From positions 1-36,500 of the forward strand of contig NZ_JACRSQ010000032.1 of the NCBI RefSeq assembly GCF_014384895.1: a stretch of 36,500 nucleotides of DNA, in the 5' to 3' direction. The stretch comes from Bianquea renquensis. GTDB lineage: Bacteria; Bacillota; Clostridia; Lachnospirales; Bianqueaceae. Both the position numbers and the translations under genes were made by a program. Shown one piece after another: positions 17,672 to 26,059 of the stretch. Numbering within the stretch: the first letter of the stretch is position 1; every line of letters starts with the position of its first letter. Under the pieces are notes generated by a model. That model made no database searches and was not told the origin of the DNA. It was given only the letters and a program-made list of their open reading frames with translations.

Positions 17672-18376
17672 ATGCGTTTGTATATGTTGCCGTACGCGGG
17701 AGGCTCCTCAACGGTTTATACAAAATGGAAACGATATTTCGACCCGAGTGCTATCGAGTGCGTTCCTATGGAGATAAACGGGCGAGGGAGTTTAACTGGG
17801 GTCCCTTTTTTTACCGACATGGATGCGGCGGTCCATAGCCTAATTGCCGGTTATCTGAACGATAGCAGTGAAAAAACAGCGTTGTTCGGGCATAGCATGG
17901 GGGGCATTCTGGCCTTTGAAATAGCCCGTGTTCTGACCCAAATGGGCCGTCCCCCGGTCCACCTGTTTATATCAGGAGCCAATACACCGGATTATCAGGA
18001 GGATACTTGGGACGTTCAGTCTATGAACGATGAACAGTTTCTCAATCATCTGGCAAAAATAGGCGGGTTCCAGGAAGAATTTTTTGATAATCCCGCCTAT
18101 CAGGCATATTTTTTGCCGATTTTACGGGCAGATTACGCTCTTTTGCGTTCCCGTTCCCCGTACCATCCACAAGCACTCCCCTGTGGAATCACGGTGTTTA
18201 GCGGGATGGATGATCCGTATTCCATGGAGAATATCGAACACTGGGAGGAATTCAGCGAACAGGAGCTGACGGTATATCCATTGAAGGGAAACCATTTTTT
18301 TCTACACGAGCAGGCCGAATCTATGAGCAAAATCATAATAACACAGCTACAGGCTGCGATGCGAAAGGAAGGGTAA
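17672..18376 (+). CDS. Type II thioesterase (editing, alpha/beta hydrolase)
   Basis: 234 aa, the normal size for external TEs of PKS/NRPS clusters (GrsT/SrfAD type). The start LYMLPYAGGSS is the family's oxyanion/N-terminal signature. The nucleophile elbow is GHSMGG with S75. D180/D181 (SGMDDPY) and H208 (KGNHFFL) complete the triad. Such enzymes strip mis-acylated or decarboxylated groups from T and ACP domains. No TE domain is fused to any megasynthase here, so this protein, the BtrH-like protein or the terminal C domain must account for release. Start ATG 17672; 15 bases after the BtrH-like gene; one base before the AT gene. Confidence 0.9.
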   Translation: MRLYMLPYAGGSSTVYTKWKRYFDPSAIECVPMEINGRGSLTGVPFFTDMDAAVHSLIAGYLNDSSEKTALFGHSMGGILAFEIARVLTQMGRPPVHLFISGANTPDYQEDTWDVQSMNDEQFLNHLAKIGGFQEEFFDNPAYQAYFLPILRADYALLRSRSPYHPQALPCGITVFSGMDDPYSMENIEHWEEFSEQELTVYPLKGNHFFLHEQAESMSKIIITQLQAAMRKEG

Positions 18377-18377
18377 T

Positions 18378-19592
18378 ATGCGAACAGCGTTTCTTTTCCC
18401 CGGGCAAGGATGCCAGACGATCGGTATGGGAAAACCATTTTTTGATCAATTCACTTATGTCCGTGATATATATGAGGAAATCGGAGAGATGTTGGGTATC
18501 GACTTTCCTGCGCTATGTTTTGAAGGACCGGCTAAGGAATTGAACCGAACCATATACGCGCAGCCCGCCATTTTCGCGACTAGTCTGGCCGCTTTCCGGG
18601 TTTTCGTACGGGAAACGGGTATCGAGCCGGCGGTTTGCTGTGGCCACAGCATGGGAGAAATCACCGCGCTGACTGCCGCGGGGGCTATCGCCGTTCCGGA
18701 GGCATTGGAACTTATCCGGGTACGCGGCCAGCTGATGGAGGACTGCGCGGGCAGAAGACAAGGCGCTATGACTGCCGTTATGACAGAGGATCCGGTTTCG
18801 TTGCAGGAATTGTGCTGTCACATTGCGCAGGCGCTGGGGTTGGTATTGGCCGTTTCCAACTATAACTCCACCCAGCAGTCGGTGGTGTCCGGAGATTTGG
18901 CGGCAATTCAGGCCTTGGAAACGAAGCTGGAAAGCTGGGGCGTTAGGTCGGTTCGGTTAAAGACATCCGGAGCGTTCCATTGCCTTTTGATGAAAGAAGC
19001 GTCGGATGCGTTACGTCAGGTTTTGGACCGATATATCTTTCATTCGCCTGCCATTCCTGTCCTGTCCAATATGAGCGGCGAACTTTACAGTGATCAGAAC
19101 AACATTCCGGACATGCTGTCACAGCAGATTCTCTCGCCTGTGCGATGGAAAAAGTGTATGGAGTCCATCCGTCGATATGCCAATCATGCAGTGGATGTCA
19201 GCCCCAACGGCGTACTGCGGCGGTTTATGGGAAAGGATGACATTCCCTGCGTGCATTTCAGCGCTATCGGTCAACTACAGGATTTTCGTGATTTGCCGGA
19301 TAAATCTCCTTCCGGCGTAATGAACCCATCAGCGGCGGAGGCTTTTTTGAAGCGGTGCATTGTCGCCGCCATCAGTGTAAAAAACAGCAACTTTGACAAT
19401 CAGCAGTATGAATCGCAGGTGATTACCCCTTATCGGGAGTTGGAATCTATGCTGAAAGAGGTAAAGGCAGGCGCTGAGTTGGACCGCGAGGGCAGGGAGG
19501 CGGTGCTCAGCCGGGTTTATGCCATTTTTCAACATAAAATGCTCTCTGACGATGTTCAGAAGGCTTGGATGGATGAGCTTGCGATGTTCTGA
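18378..19592 (+). CDS. Free-standing trans-acting malonyl acyltransferase (AT)
   Basis: 404 aa, FabD-like. The N-terminus LFPGQGCQTIGMG, the active-site motif GHSMGE with S91, and SGAFH with H201 define a malonyl-type acyltransferase; the F before the His fits malonate rather than methylmalonate. It supplies extender units to the three AT-less KS modules (genes at 13018, 26052 and 32134), the defining trans-AT arrangement. About 100 residues beyond the usual FabD end form an extra C-terminal segment (FLKRCIVAAISVKN...YRELESMLKEVK), probably helical. I believe similar tails occur in some clostridial discrete ATs, but this is recollection. ATG 18378 directly follows the TE stop, with AAAGGAAGGG at 18364-18373. 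Confidence 0.92.
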   Translation: MRTAFLFPGQGCQTIGMGKPFFDQFTYVRDIYEEIGEMLGIDFPALCFEGPAKELNRTIYAQPAIFATSLAAFRVFVRETGIEPAVCCGHSMGEITALTAAGAIAVPEALELIRVRGQLMEDCAGRRQGAMTAVMTEDPVSLQELCCHIAQALGLVLAVSNYNSTQQSVVSGDLAAIQALETKLESWGVRSVRLKTSGAFHCLLMKEASDALRQVLDRYIFHSPAIPVLSNMSGELYSDQNNIPDMLSQQILSPVRWKKCMESIRRYANHAVDVSPNGVLRRFMGKDDIPCVHFSAIGQLQDFRDLPDKSPSGVMNPSAAEAFLKRCIVAAISVKNSNFDNQQYESQVITPYRELESMLKEVKAGAELDREGREAVLSRVYAIFQHKMLSDDVQKAWMDELAMF

Positions 19593-19624
19593 ATTCGAGG
19601 AAATCCCGAAATAATGCCAGAAAG

Positions 19625-19630
19625 AAGGGA
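19625..19630 (+). promoter_or_regulatory. Ribosome binding site supporting a TTG start
   Basis: AAGGGA lies six bases before TTG 19637, within the 44-base gap after the AT gene. The next in-frame ATG (residue 17) would cut into the opening IWPLLPMQ motif of the condensation domain, so TTG is the likely start of the second NRPS. Confidence 0.7.
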
Positions 19631-19636
19631 ATAGAT

Positions 19637-22600
19637 TTGGCCAAGCTATCGCCGCATCAGGTATCGGATATATGGCCGTTGCTGCCAATGCAGGAGAGCC
19701 TGCTCCTGTATTCTGAATCCATTGCAAAAAACCGCGATTACTACGGAAGATTTTGTTTTATTCTGAGCGGGAACCTGGACAAGGCCTGTTTTGATCAGGC
19801 GTGGGATTTTGTAGTTCAGCGCCATGAAATGTTGCGGGTTGTTTTCCGCTGGAAAGAAACAAAACAGCCGGTTCAGCTGGTACTGCAAGAGTATGAGCGG
19901 CCTGTACAGCATCTGGACTATTCTGAACAACCGGCGGAGGAAAAGGAACTCATCCAGCAGTTGCTGAATCGGACCATGATCGTCTCACCGGAAAGCAGCT
20001 GTTTTCAAGTGGTGCTGGCAAAATTGGCAGCCGGACGTTATGCAATGTGTATTTACAATCACCATGCCGTTTTCGACGGATGGAGTCTCAGCATTGTAAT
20101 CCGGGATTTTTTTAGGGCGTATTCCCAAAGCTTTGGACTAGACGAGGGAGTGGTACGTGAACGTATCTGCTTCAAAACTTTTATCGATTATTACCGGAAG
20201 TTGCCCCTGCAGCCGCAGCGGCAGTTCTGGCAGGACAATTTGGAGGGCGCTTTACCTTGCCTACTGCAGGAGATCGATTTTACAGCAGATCGTGAAGAGG
20301 ACGGCTCCAGCCGGAAGTTGTCTTTTGCCTTAGATCCTAGCCTGGTCAGCGATGTGAGACGGCTAGCCGGTGAAAGTACCGCCACCATGTCCAGCGTTCT
20401 GTTTTCTGCCTGGGCAAAATTATTGCAGGTGTATACCGGTCAGGACGATATTGTGTTCGGGACCACTTTGTCGATTCGCGACGAGCGGGTTATCGACATT
20501 GATAACAGTGTAGGACTCTATATGAATACGGTACCCTTCCGTTTGAAATCCGAGGATTGCACCACGGTACGCCAGGCTATTATGGCAATGAACGATGCGG
20601 TCCAGGACATGCAGAAAAACGCTTTGCTGCCACTGGACGAAATCGTAAAAACAGCACTCGGTGAACCGCTTTTCAACACCTTGTTGGTTGTGGAAAATTA
20701 TCCAGTCGAAACATCAATAAAGGAAGGAGATCCCCTGCGCATTGCGGACATAGTTTATCAGGAGCAGAACAATTTCGACTTGACCGTCATCGTACAATGC
20801 GGTAGTCTTCTCCAGGTAACCATCTTGTATCAAAGCATCCTGTTTTCCAACAAGTATATCGAACGTTTGGCTGCTGTTTACCAACACATCCTCGAGGCTT
20901 TTTGTGTGGATCCGGATCAACAGCTGCATTCTATGGGGATCCTTTCGTCGCGGGATAGTCAAGCGATTCTCCGGCAGGGGATCGGCAAAACGGTCCCGAT
21001 TCCCCGCCGGACCGTAGACGACATCTTTTTCACCCGGGCGGCGGAAATGCCCGAGGCAATCGCTTTGTATGATGCAGGGGGCTCGATGCGGTATGGGGAG
21101 GTGGCGCAAGCCGTTAATCGCTGGGCCGTATTTCTAACGGAAAAGGGGGTTTGCCCCGGCCAAGTCGTTGCCGTTTACTGCAAACGCTCCTGTGAACTGG
21201 TCCTGGCTTTTTTGGCAATCCTGTCCGCTGGCGGGGTATATTTGCCTTTGCGTGTGGACGATCCGTCTCCTCGTCTGCGCTATTTTATAGAGGACAGCGG
21301 CGCGGAATTTTTGCTCACCGACGATCCGGAACGCGCCACACAGTTCTGCGGCCCCGGAATCCACATATTCGATCTGACGCGGTCCGCGCTGCCTGAGACC
21401 ACGCATTCACATCCCGCAGCGGGACATGGTCCGGAAGATCCCTGCTACATCATCTATACATCTGGCTCGACGGGAAATCCGAAAGGTGTTATGGTGTGCC
21501 ACTGGGCGGTGGTCAATCGGATTCAATGGATGCAGAGGGAATATCCCTTGACACCGCTGGATAGAATTCTGCAGAAAACGCCGTGCACGTTTGATGTCTC
21601 GGTCTGGGAGTTGATTTGGTGGTTTTTTTCCGGCTGCGCTTGTTATCTGTTACCGCAGGGAGGAGAAAAAGATCCGGCGGTTATCCTACAATGGATTAAT
21701 GAACAGGCCATCACCGTTTTACATTTTGTCCCCTCTATGCTTGAGCTTTTTCTTGAATATATACAGAGCCATCCGGAATTGGTAAACCGCGGTAGAGATC
21801 TGCTAGTGTTTTCAAGCGGTGAAGCGCTGATGGCACACCATATCCATGCCTTTTACGATGCTTTTGGCGATGGAGCCCGTTTGGTCAATCTATATGGACC
21901 CACAGAGGCGACGGTTGACGTATCTTACGCTGACTGCCGTCCCGATTCAAGCGAAATAGTGCCGATAGGCAGGCCTATCGACAACATCCGGCTATATGTT
22001 TTGGACTGCCATCGCAATCTAGTGCCTCCATGTGTCGCCGGCGAGTTATACATCGCAGGAGCTGGAGTTGCACAGGGGTATGTAAACCAGCCAGAACTGA
22101 CGGCAAGTGTTTTTACAGTCGATTCCTATCAGGAAAATGCCCGTATGTATAAAACGGGAGATCAGGCAGCGTGGTCTGAGGACGGGCAGCTGTATTATCT
22201 TGGAAGACGTGACAAGCAGGTGAAAATTCATGGTATTCGGGTGGAACTGGGGGAAATTGAAAACGTTGTTGCTTCCTGCCGCGGCGTGCGCGGACTTGCC
22301 TTGGAACGGGTGGAAATCCAGCAAAATAGACCGGCCCTGGCCGCGTTTATAGTCTTAGACGAAGAGGGCTCCATCGAATCCATACGCCAGATGCTGTCGG
22401 GCAGATTGCCCGCTTTTATGATCCCCGAATTTATAATACCTGTGGAATCTATTCTGTTGACCCCCAACGGGAAAACCGATAGCCGCGCTATGCTGGAACA
22501 GTATGCGGATCAGATTAAAAATTGCAGCGACGCTCCGATTTCATCCTTTGGAGACGATCCGGTTTCCACTGCTGTAAAATATGCCGTGGAGGCGACACTG

Positions 22601-25600
22601 AACGTTCGCGTGTGGGGGGAGCGGGACTCTTTCTATGACTTGGGTGGAAATTCGTTAACCGCCGTGCGGATTGTGAATCAAATCGGCAAAAGCCTGGATA
22701 TGGAGGTTCCCGTTTCCCTGTTGCTGTCCAATCCGGTTATCGTCGATTTCGTTGAGGCGATCCGTGCCCGGCGACAACCGGACAGGTGTCTGTCCCCTAT
22801 CGCCCCCTGCTTTTCCAGCGACGGCCTGTACGACGTTTCGCCGCAGCAAAAACGCCTGTATCTTTTGCATGAGCTTTGCAACCGTGATACGCGGTATAAT
22901 ATGTCCATTTCCTTTCGAATCAACGGAAAGCTGGACACAGATGGTTTTCAGCTGGCTATCGACCGCCTTGTGGAGCGCCATGAATCCCTGCGGACCAGTT
23001 TTGTTTACTGCGACGGTGTCCTTCGGCAGCGCGTTCATGAGCCGTTTTCCCTGACTATTGAGCATTATCGTCTCCGCGACGACAGCGAAGATGCCGTACA
23101 GTCTGTCATACGACAATTTGACCGTCCTTTTTGTCTCAGCGAGGCCCCCTTGTTCCGTGTCGGAATGGCGGCGATTTCTTGTGATCAATGCATTCTTATG
23201 TTCTCTATGCATCATATTATTGCCGATGGGATATCGGTTAAAATACTGATCCGAGATTTCATGGCGCTGTACAACGGCGATCAGTTGGAGCCGCAGTCTG
23301 TATCCTACAAGGATTACGTACCATGGCATCTCAGCTTTCTGAACTCCGATGGATATAAAAAACAAATGGAGTATTGGGTTCAGCGTTATGCGGGAGATAT
23401 TCCCTTACTCGCCATGCCGACGGATTTCAGCCGTCCCTGTGTACACACAGGGCGGGGCCGCCAGATAGCGATGGAATTACCGGCGGCGGATCTGCAGGCT
23501 TTACGCGCCTTTGCTCAGGCAAACGACTGCAGTTTATTCATGGTGCTGCTCACCGCGTACTATAGCCTTTTGTGGCGGTATACAGGGCAGGAGGATATAG
23601 TTGTCGGGACACCTGTCGCTTTAAGACGACAGGCGGATATTGAAACTATGGTAGGAGTTTTTATTAACACTTTGCCTCTGCGTGTGGATCCGAAACCGGA
23701 AGAGTCGTTCCGTTATTTTCTGTCGCGCGTCAAAAAGACCGTCCTGGAGGCTTTTGACTGCCAGGATGCCCATTTTGAATCCCTGGTCGAAGCCGTAGCT
23801 CCCCGACGTGATCCTTCTCGCAACGCACTGTTTGATACCATGTTTGTTTTACAGCCCACGGATATGAAAACGATTATATTGCGCGAATTGAGCGTTAAGA
23901 TCATCGAAAGTCAAACGCTGTCCTCACAGGTGGATTTCAGCCTAATCGCCGAAGAACGGGATTCTTCGCTGTTTCTGCAATTGGAGTATTGTCCAGATTT
24001 ATTCTTTCACGATTCCATGGAGTTGTTTTTGTACCGGTATGTTCAGCTAGTCCGGACATGTCCGAAGAATCCAGAGATCGCGCTTTCCGAATTGTCGTAC
24101 TGGCTCCCTGAGGAGAAAATTCGTCTGGGTGTGGGTAGCAGCTTGCTTCCGAGATACCAATCTGAAATGCCTTTGCTCGACCGTTTCTTTGATACGGCAG
24201 ATCGCGATCCTTCCCGTTTAGCTGTCATAGGGGAAGACGAAACCCTAACCTATGAGGAACTGGACAGGCGTTCCACTCATCTGGCGTTATATTTGCGTCA
24301 ATGTGGCATAGGACCTAACTGTCCGGTTCTGGTTTATGCTTCGCGCACCTCATGGGCCATCGTTTGCTTTGTGTCCATATGGAAAGCCGGCGGTGCCTGC
24401 GTATTCCTGGATACACTGCATATGCCGGTTCAGCGGGTCAAGCGCATAGCGGATAGTCTTAGCGCCACGGTATTGTTAAGCGACCTTACGCAACAAAATC
24501 TGAAAGAAATCGCCAGCGAAGGTTGCTGCATCGTAACTCGCAACCATATTCCGGAGGGACTCGCTGAGTCGAACTGTCGGCTCGATCCGGGAACTGGACC
24601 AGATGATATCGCCTATATTGTCTATACTTCCGGTTCCACTGGAATTCCCAAGGGAATTTTGGTACAGCATCGGCAGTTGATGAACATGACTAACGTGTGG
24701 AAGCAGGAATACCCTTTGGACAATGCTGTTCTGCTGCAAATCGCCGGGTTTTCTTTTGACGTTTTTATCGGCGATGTGATGCGGAGCATTTTCAGTGCTG
24801 GTACGATGGTTTTATGCGGTGACGACCACCGGCTGGACCTCTCGTGGATGGCCTCTGCCATTGAACGCTATGCGGTTACAATCTTCGAGGCGACGCCTGT
24901 GTTGGCGATTTCGCTCCTGGATTATATGTATGATATTGGCCAATCGGCGGATTCACTGTCAATGATTGTCATCGGTTCGGACGTATGCATGGTGGACGAT
25001 TACCGTCGGATCCTTGGACGCTATGGTGAAAAGGCTCGTGTCATAAATAGCTACGGTGTATCTGAGGCAACCATCGACACGAGCTATTACGAGGAAAAAC
25101 CCGGCAGGCCTAATCCGCTGGTCATTCATAGCCTTCCTATTGGAAAACCCATGGTGACATGTACTATGTCGGTATGTGATTTGAACGGAAATCCCCTCCC
25201 TTCAGGAATCACGGGTGAATTGTACATAGGCGGTCCATCTGTAGCCAAAGGCTACTGGGAGTTTTCCGATTTGACCGCGCAGAGGTTTATTGAAACGCCG
25301 GATGGTCGTCTGTACCGTACAGGCGATATGGCCCGCTGGCTGCCTGATGGCAACCTGCTGTTTCTGGGACGAAAGGATTTTCAGATCAAAATCCGGGGCT
25401 TTCGCATTGAGATTGAAGAAATTGAACGCGTTATCGCCTCCCATCCGCAGGTCGCCTTTGCCGCCGTATTCTGTAGGGGGACAGCGAGTGACACGTTTTT
25501 CTTAAGCGCTGCCCTCACCAAAGCCGATGACGACATGGATTTGGATGACGTGCAAAATTATGTGCGGGCTAATCTGCCGTCCTATATGATCCCTGCACAG

Positions 25601-26059
25601 TACTATATCGTGGACAGCATACCGCTGAATGCAAACGGCAAAATAGACAGAAAACAGCTTGAGCGTTTATTACCGAATTTCTCATTCACCCCGGCTTCAC
25701 AGCCGGTGACCGAAGAGGAGAGCGAGCTTATCTGGCTTTGGAAGGATCTCCTAAGAATGCAGGATATTGGGCCGGACGACAGCTTTTTTGAGATTGGAGG
25801 AAATTCCGCCCTCGTGCTGCAACTGTTTACCCGGCTTCAAGACCGTTACAAGTCTCTTCAGATCAGCGATCTATTTTCCTATCATACCCCGCGCATGTTT
25901 ATCCAGCATATGCAGGCGCAACGGGCGCAAGCTCTGGACGCTCAACCAGAGAGAACACAAGAAAATGCGTATGAAATTCTTTTAGAAAATATGCTCTGCG
26001 GAAACATCGATAAAGCAAGGGGTATGGATGCTATAAAGGAGCGTGGACTCAATGGATAA
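19637..26059 (+). CDS. NRPS: C-A(Ser)-T-C-A(Orn)-T
   Basis: 2140 aa, two complete modules. C1 opens at the N-terminus (DIWPLLPMQ) with H142-H143-x3-DG. A1 has FDVSVW (D653) and NLYGPTEATVD; code DVWHFSLVDK, Ser, the same as the first NRPS. T1 is GGNS, S1006. C2 has HHIIADG from H1192. A2 has FDVFIGD (D1708), VTIFEATP, VIGSD and SYGVSEATID; I read the code as DVGEVGSIDK, one conservative change from the well-known Orn code DVGEIGSIDK (Lys is the alternative). T2 is GGNS, S2057. There is no E, MT or TE domain, so L residues are expected. The last ~25 residues (MLCGNIDKARGMDAIKE) form a short helical tail resembling those at PKS termini and probably dock with the next protein, a PKS. TTG start; 8-base overlap with the following gene. 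Confidence 0.93.
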   Translation: MAKLSPHQVSDIWPLLPMQESLLLYSESIAKNRDYYGRFCFILSGNLDKACFDQAWDFVVQRHEMLRVVFRWKETKQPVQLVLQEYERPVQHLDYSEQPAEEKELIQQLLNRTMIVSPESSCFQVVLAKLAAGRYAMCIYNHHAVFDGWSLSIVIRDFFRAYSQSFGLDEGVVRERICFKTFIDYYRKLPLQPQRQFWQDNLEGALPCLLQEIDFTADREEDGSSRKLSFALDPSLVSDVRRLAGESTATMSSVLFSAWAKLLQVYTGQDDIVFGTTLSIRDERVIDIDNSVGLYMNTVPFRLKSEDCTTVRQAIMAMNDAVQDMQKNALLPLDEIVKTALGEPLFNTLLVVENYPVETSIKEGDPLRIADIVYQEQNNFDLTVIVQCGSLLQVTILYQSILFSNKYIERLAAVYQHILEAFCVDPDQQLHSMGILSSRDSQAILRQGIGKTVPIPRRTVDDIFFTRAAEMPEAIALYDAGGSMRYGEVAQAVNRWAVFLTEKGVCPGQVVAVYCKRSCELVLAFLAILSAGGVYLPLRVDDPSPRLRYFIEDSGAEFLLTDDPERATQFCGPGIHIFDLTRSALPETTHSHPAAGHGPEDPCYIIYTSGSTGNPKGVMVCHWAVVNRIQWMQREYPLTPLDRILQKTPCTFDVSVWELIWWFFSGCACYLLPQGGEKDPAVILQWINEQAITVLHFVPSMLELFLEYIQSHPELVNRGRDLLVFSSGEALMAHHIHAFYDAFGDGARLVNLYGPTEATVDVSYADCRPDSSEIVPIGRPIDNIRLYVLDCHRNLVPPCVAGELYIAGAGVAQGYVNQPELTASVFTVDSYQENARMYKTGDQAAWSEDGQLYYLGRRDKQVKIHGIRVELGEIENVVASCRGVRGLALERVEIQQNRPALAAFIVLDEEGSIESIRQMLSGRLPAFMIPEFIIPVESILLTPNGKTDSRAMLEQYADQIKNCSDAPISSFGDDPVSTAVKYAVEATLNVRVWGERDSFYDLGGNSLTAVRIVNQIGKSLDMEVPVSLLLSNPVIVDFVEAIRARRQPDRCLSPIAPCFSSDGLYDVSPQQKRLYLLHELCNRDTRYNMSISFRINGKLDTDGFQLAIDRLVERHESLRTSFVYCDGVLRQRVHEPFSLTIEHYRLRDDSEDAVQSVIRQFDRPFCLSEAPLFRVGMAAISCDQCILMFSMHHIIADGISVKILIRDFMALYNGDQLEPQSVSYKDYVPWHLSFLNSDGYKKQMEYWVQRYAGDIPLLAMPTDFSRPCVHTGRGRQIAMELPAADLQALRAFAQANDCSLFMVLLTAYYSLLWRYTGQEDIVVGTPVALRRQADIETMVGVFINTLPLRVDPKPEESFRYFLSRVKKTVLEAFDCQDAHFESLVEAVAPRRDPSRNALFDTMFVLQPTDMKTIILRELSVKIIESQTLSSQVDFSLIAEERDSSLFLQLEYCPDLFFHDSMELFLYRYVQLVRTCPKNPEIALSELSYWLPEEKIRLGVGSSLLPRYQSEMPLLDRFFDTADRDPSRLAVIGEDETLTYEELDRRSTHLALYLRQCGIGPNCPVLVYASRTSWAIVCFVSIWKAGGACVFLDTLHMPVQRVKRIADSLSATVLLSDLTQQNLKEIASEGCCIVTRNHIPEGLAESNCRLDPGTGPDDIAYIVYTSGSTGIPKGILVQHRQLMNMTNVWKQEYPLDNAVLLQIAGFSFDVFIGDVMRSIFSAGTMVLCGDDHRLDLSWMASAIERYAVTIFEATPVLAISLLDYMYDIGQSADSLSMIVIGSDVCMVDDYRRILGRYGEKARVINSYGVSEATIDTSYYEEKPGRPNPLVIHSLPIGKPMVTCTMSVCDLNGNPLPSGITGELYIGGPSVAKGYWEFSDLTAQRFIETPDGRLYRTGDMARWLPDGNLLFLGRKDFQIKIRGFRIEIEEIERVIASHPQVAFAAVFCRGTASDTFFLSAALTKADDDMDLDDVQNYVRANLPSYMIPAQYYIVDSIPLNANGKIDRKQLERLLPNFSFTPASQPVTEEESELIWLWKDLLRMQDIGPDDSFFEIGGNSALVLQLFTRLQDRYKSLQISDLFSYHTPRMFIQHMQAQRAQALDAQPERTQENAYEILLENMLCGNIDKARGMDAIKERGLNG
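26035..26041 (+). promoter_or_regulatory. Ribosome binding site deciding the start of the second PKS
   Basis: AAAGGAG inside the end of the NRPS gene lies ten bases before ATG 26052. An in-frame GTG at 26043 is only one base from it, too close for initiation, so ATG 26052 is chosen and the two genes overlap by 8 bases (26052-26059). Confidence 0.65.

Noticed and set aside
22655..23365. 236-codon minus-strand open frame
   Set aside because: It lies opposite the T1/C2 region of the second NRPS, has no recognisable protein motif, and the plus frame is unambiguous.
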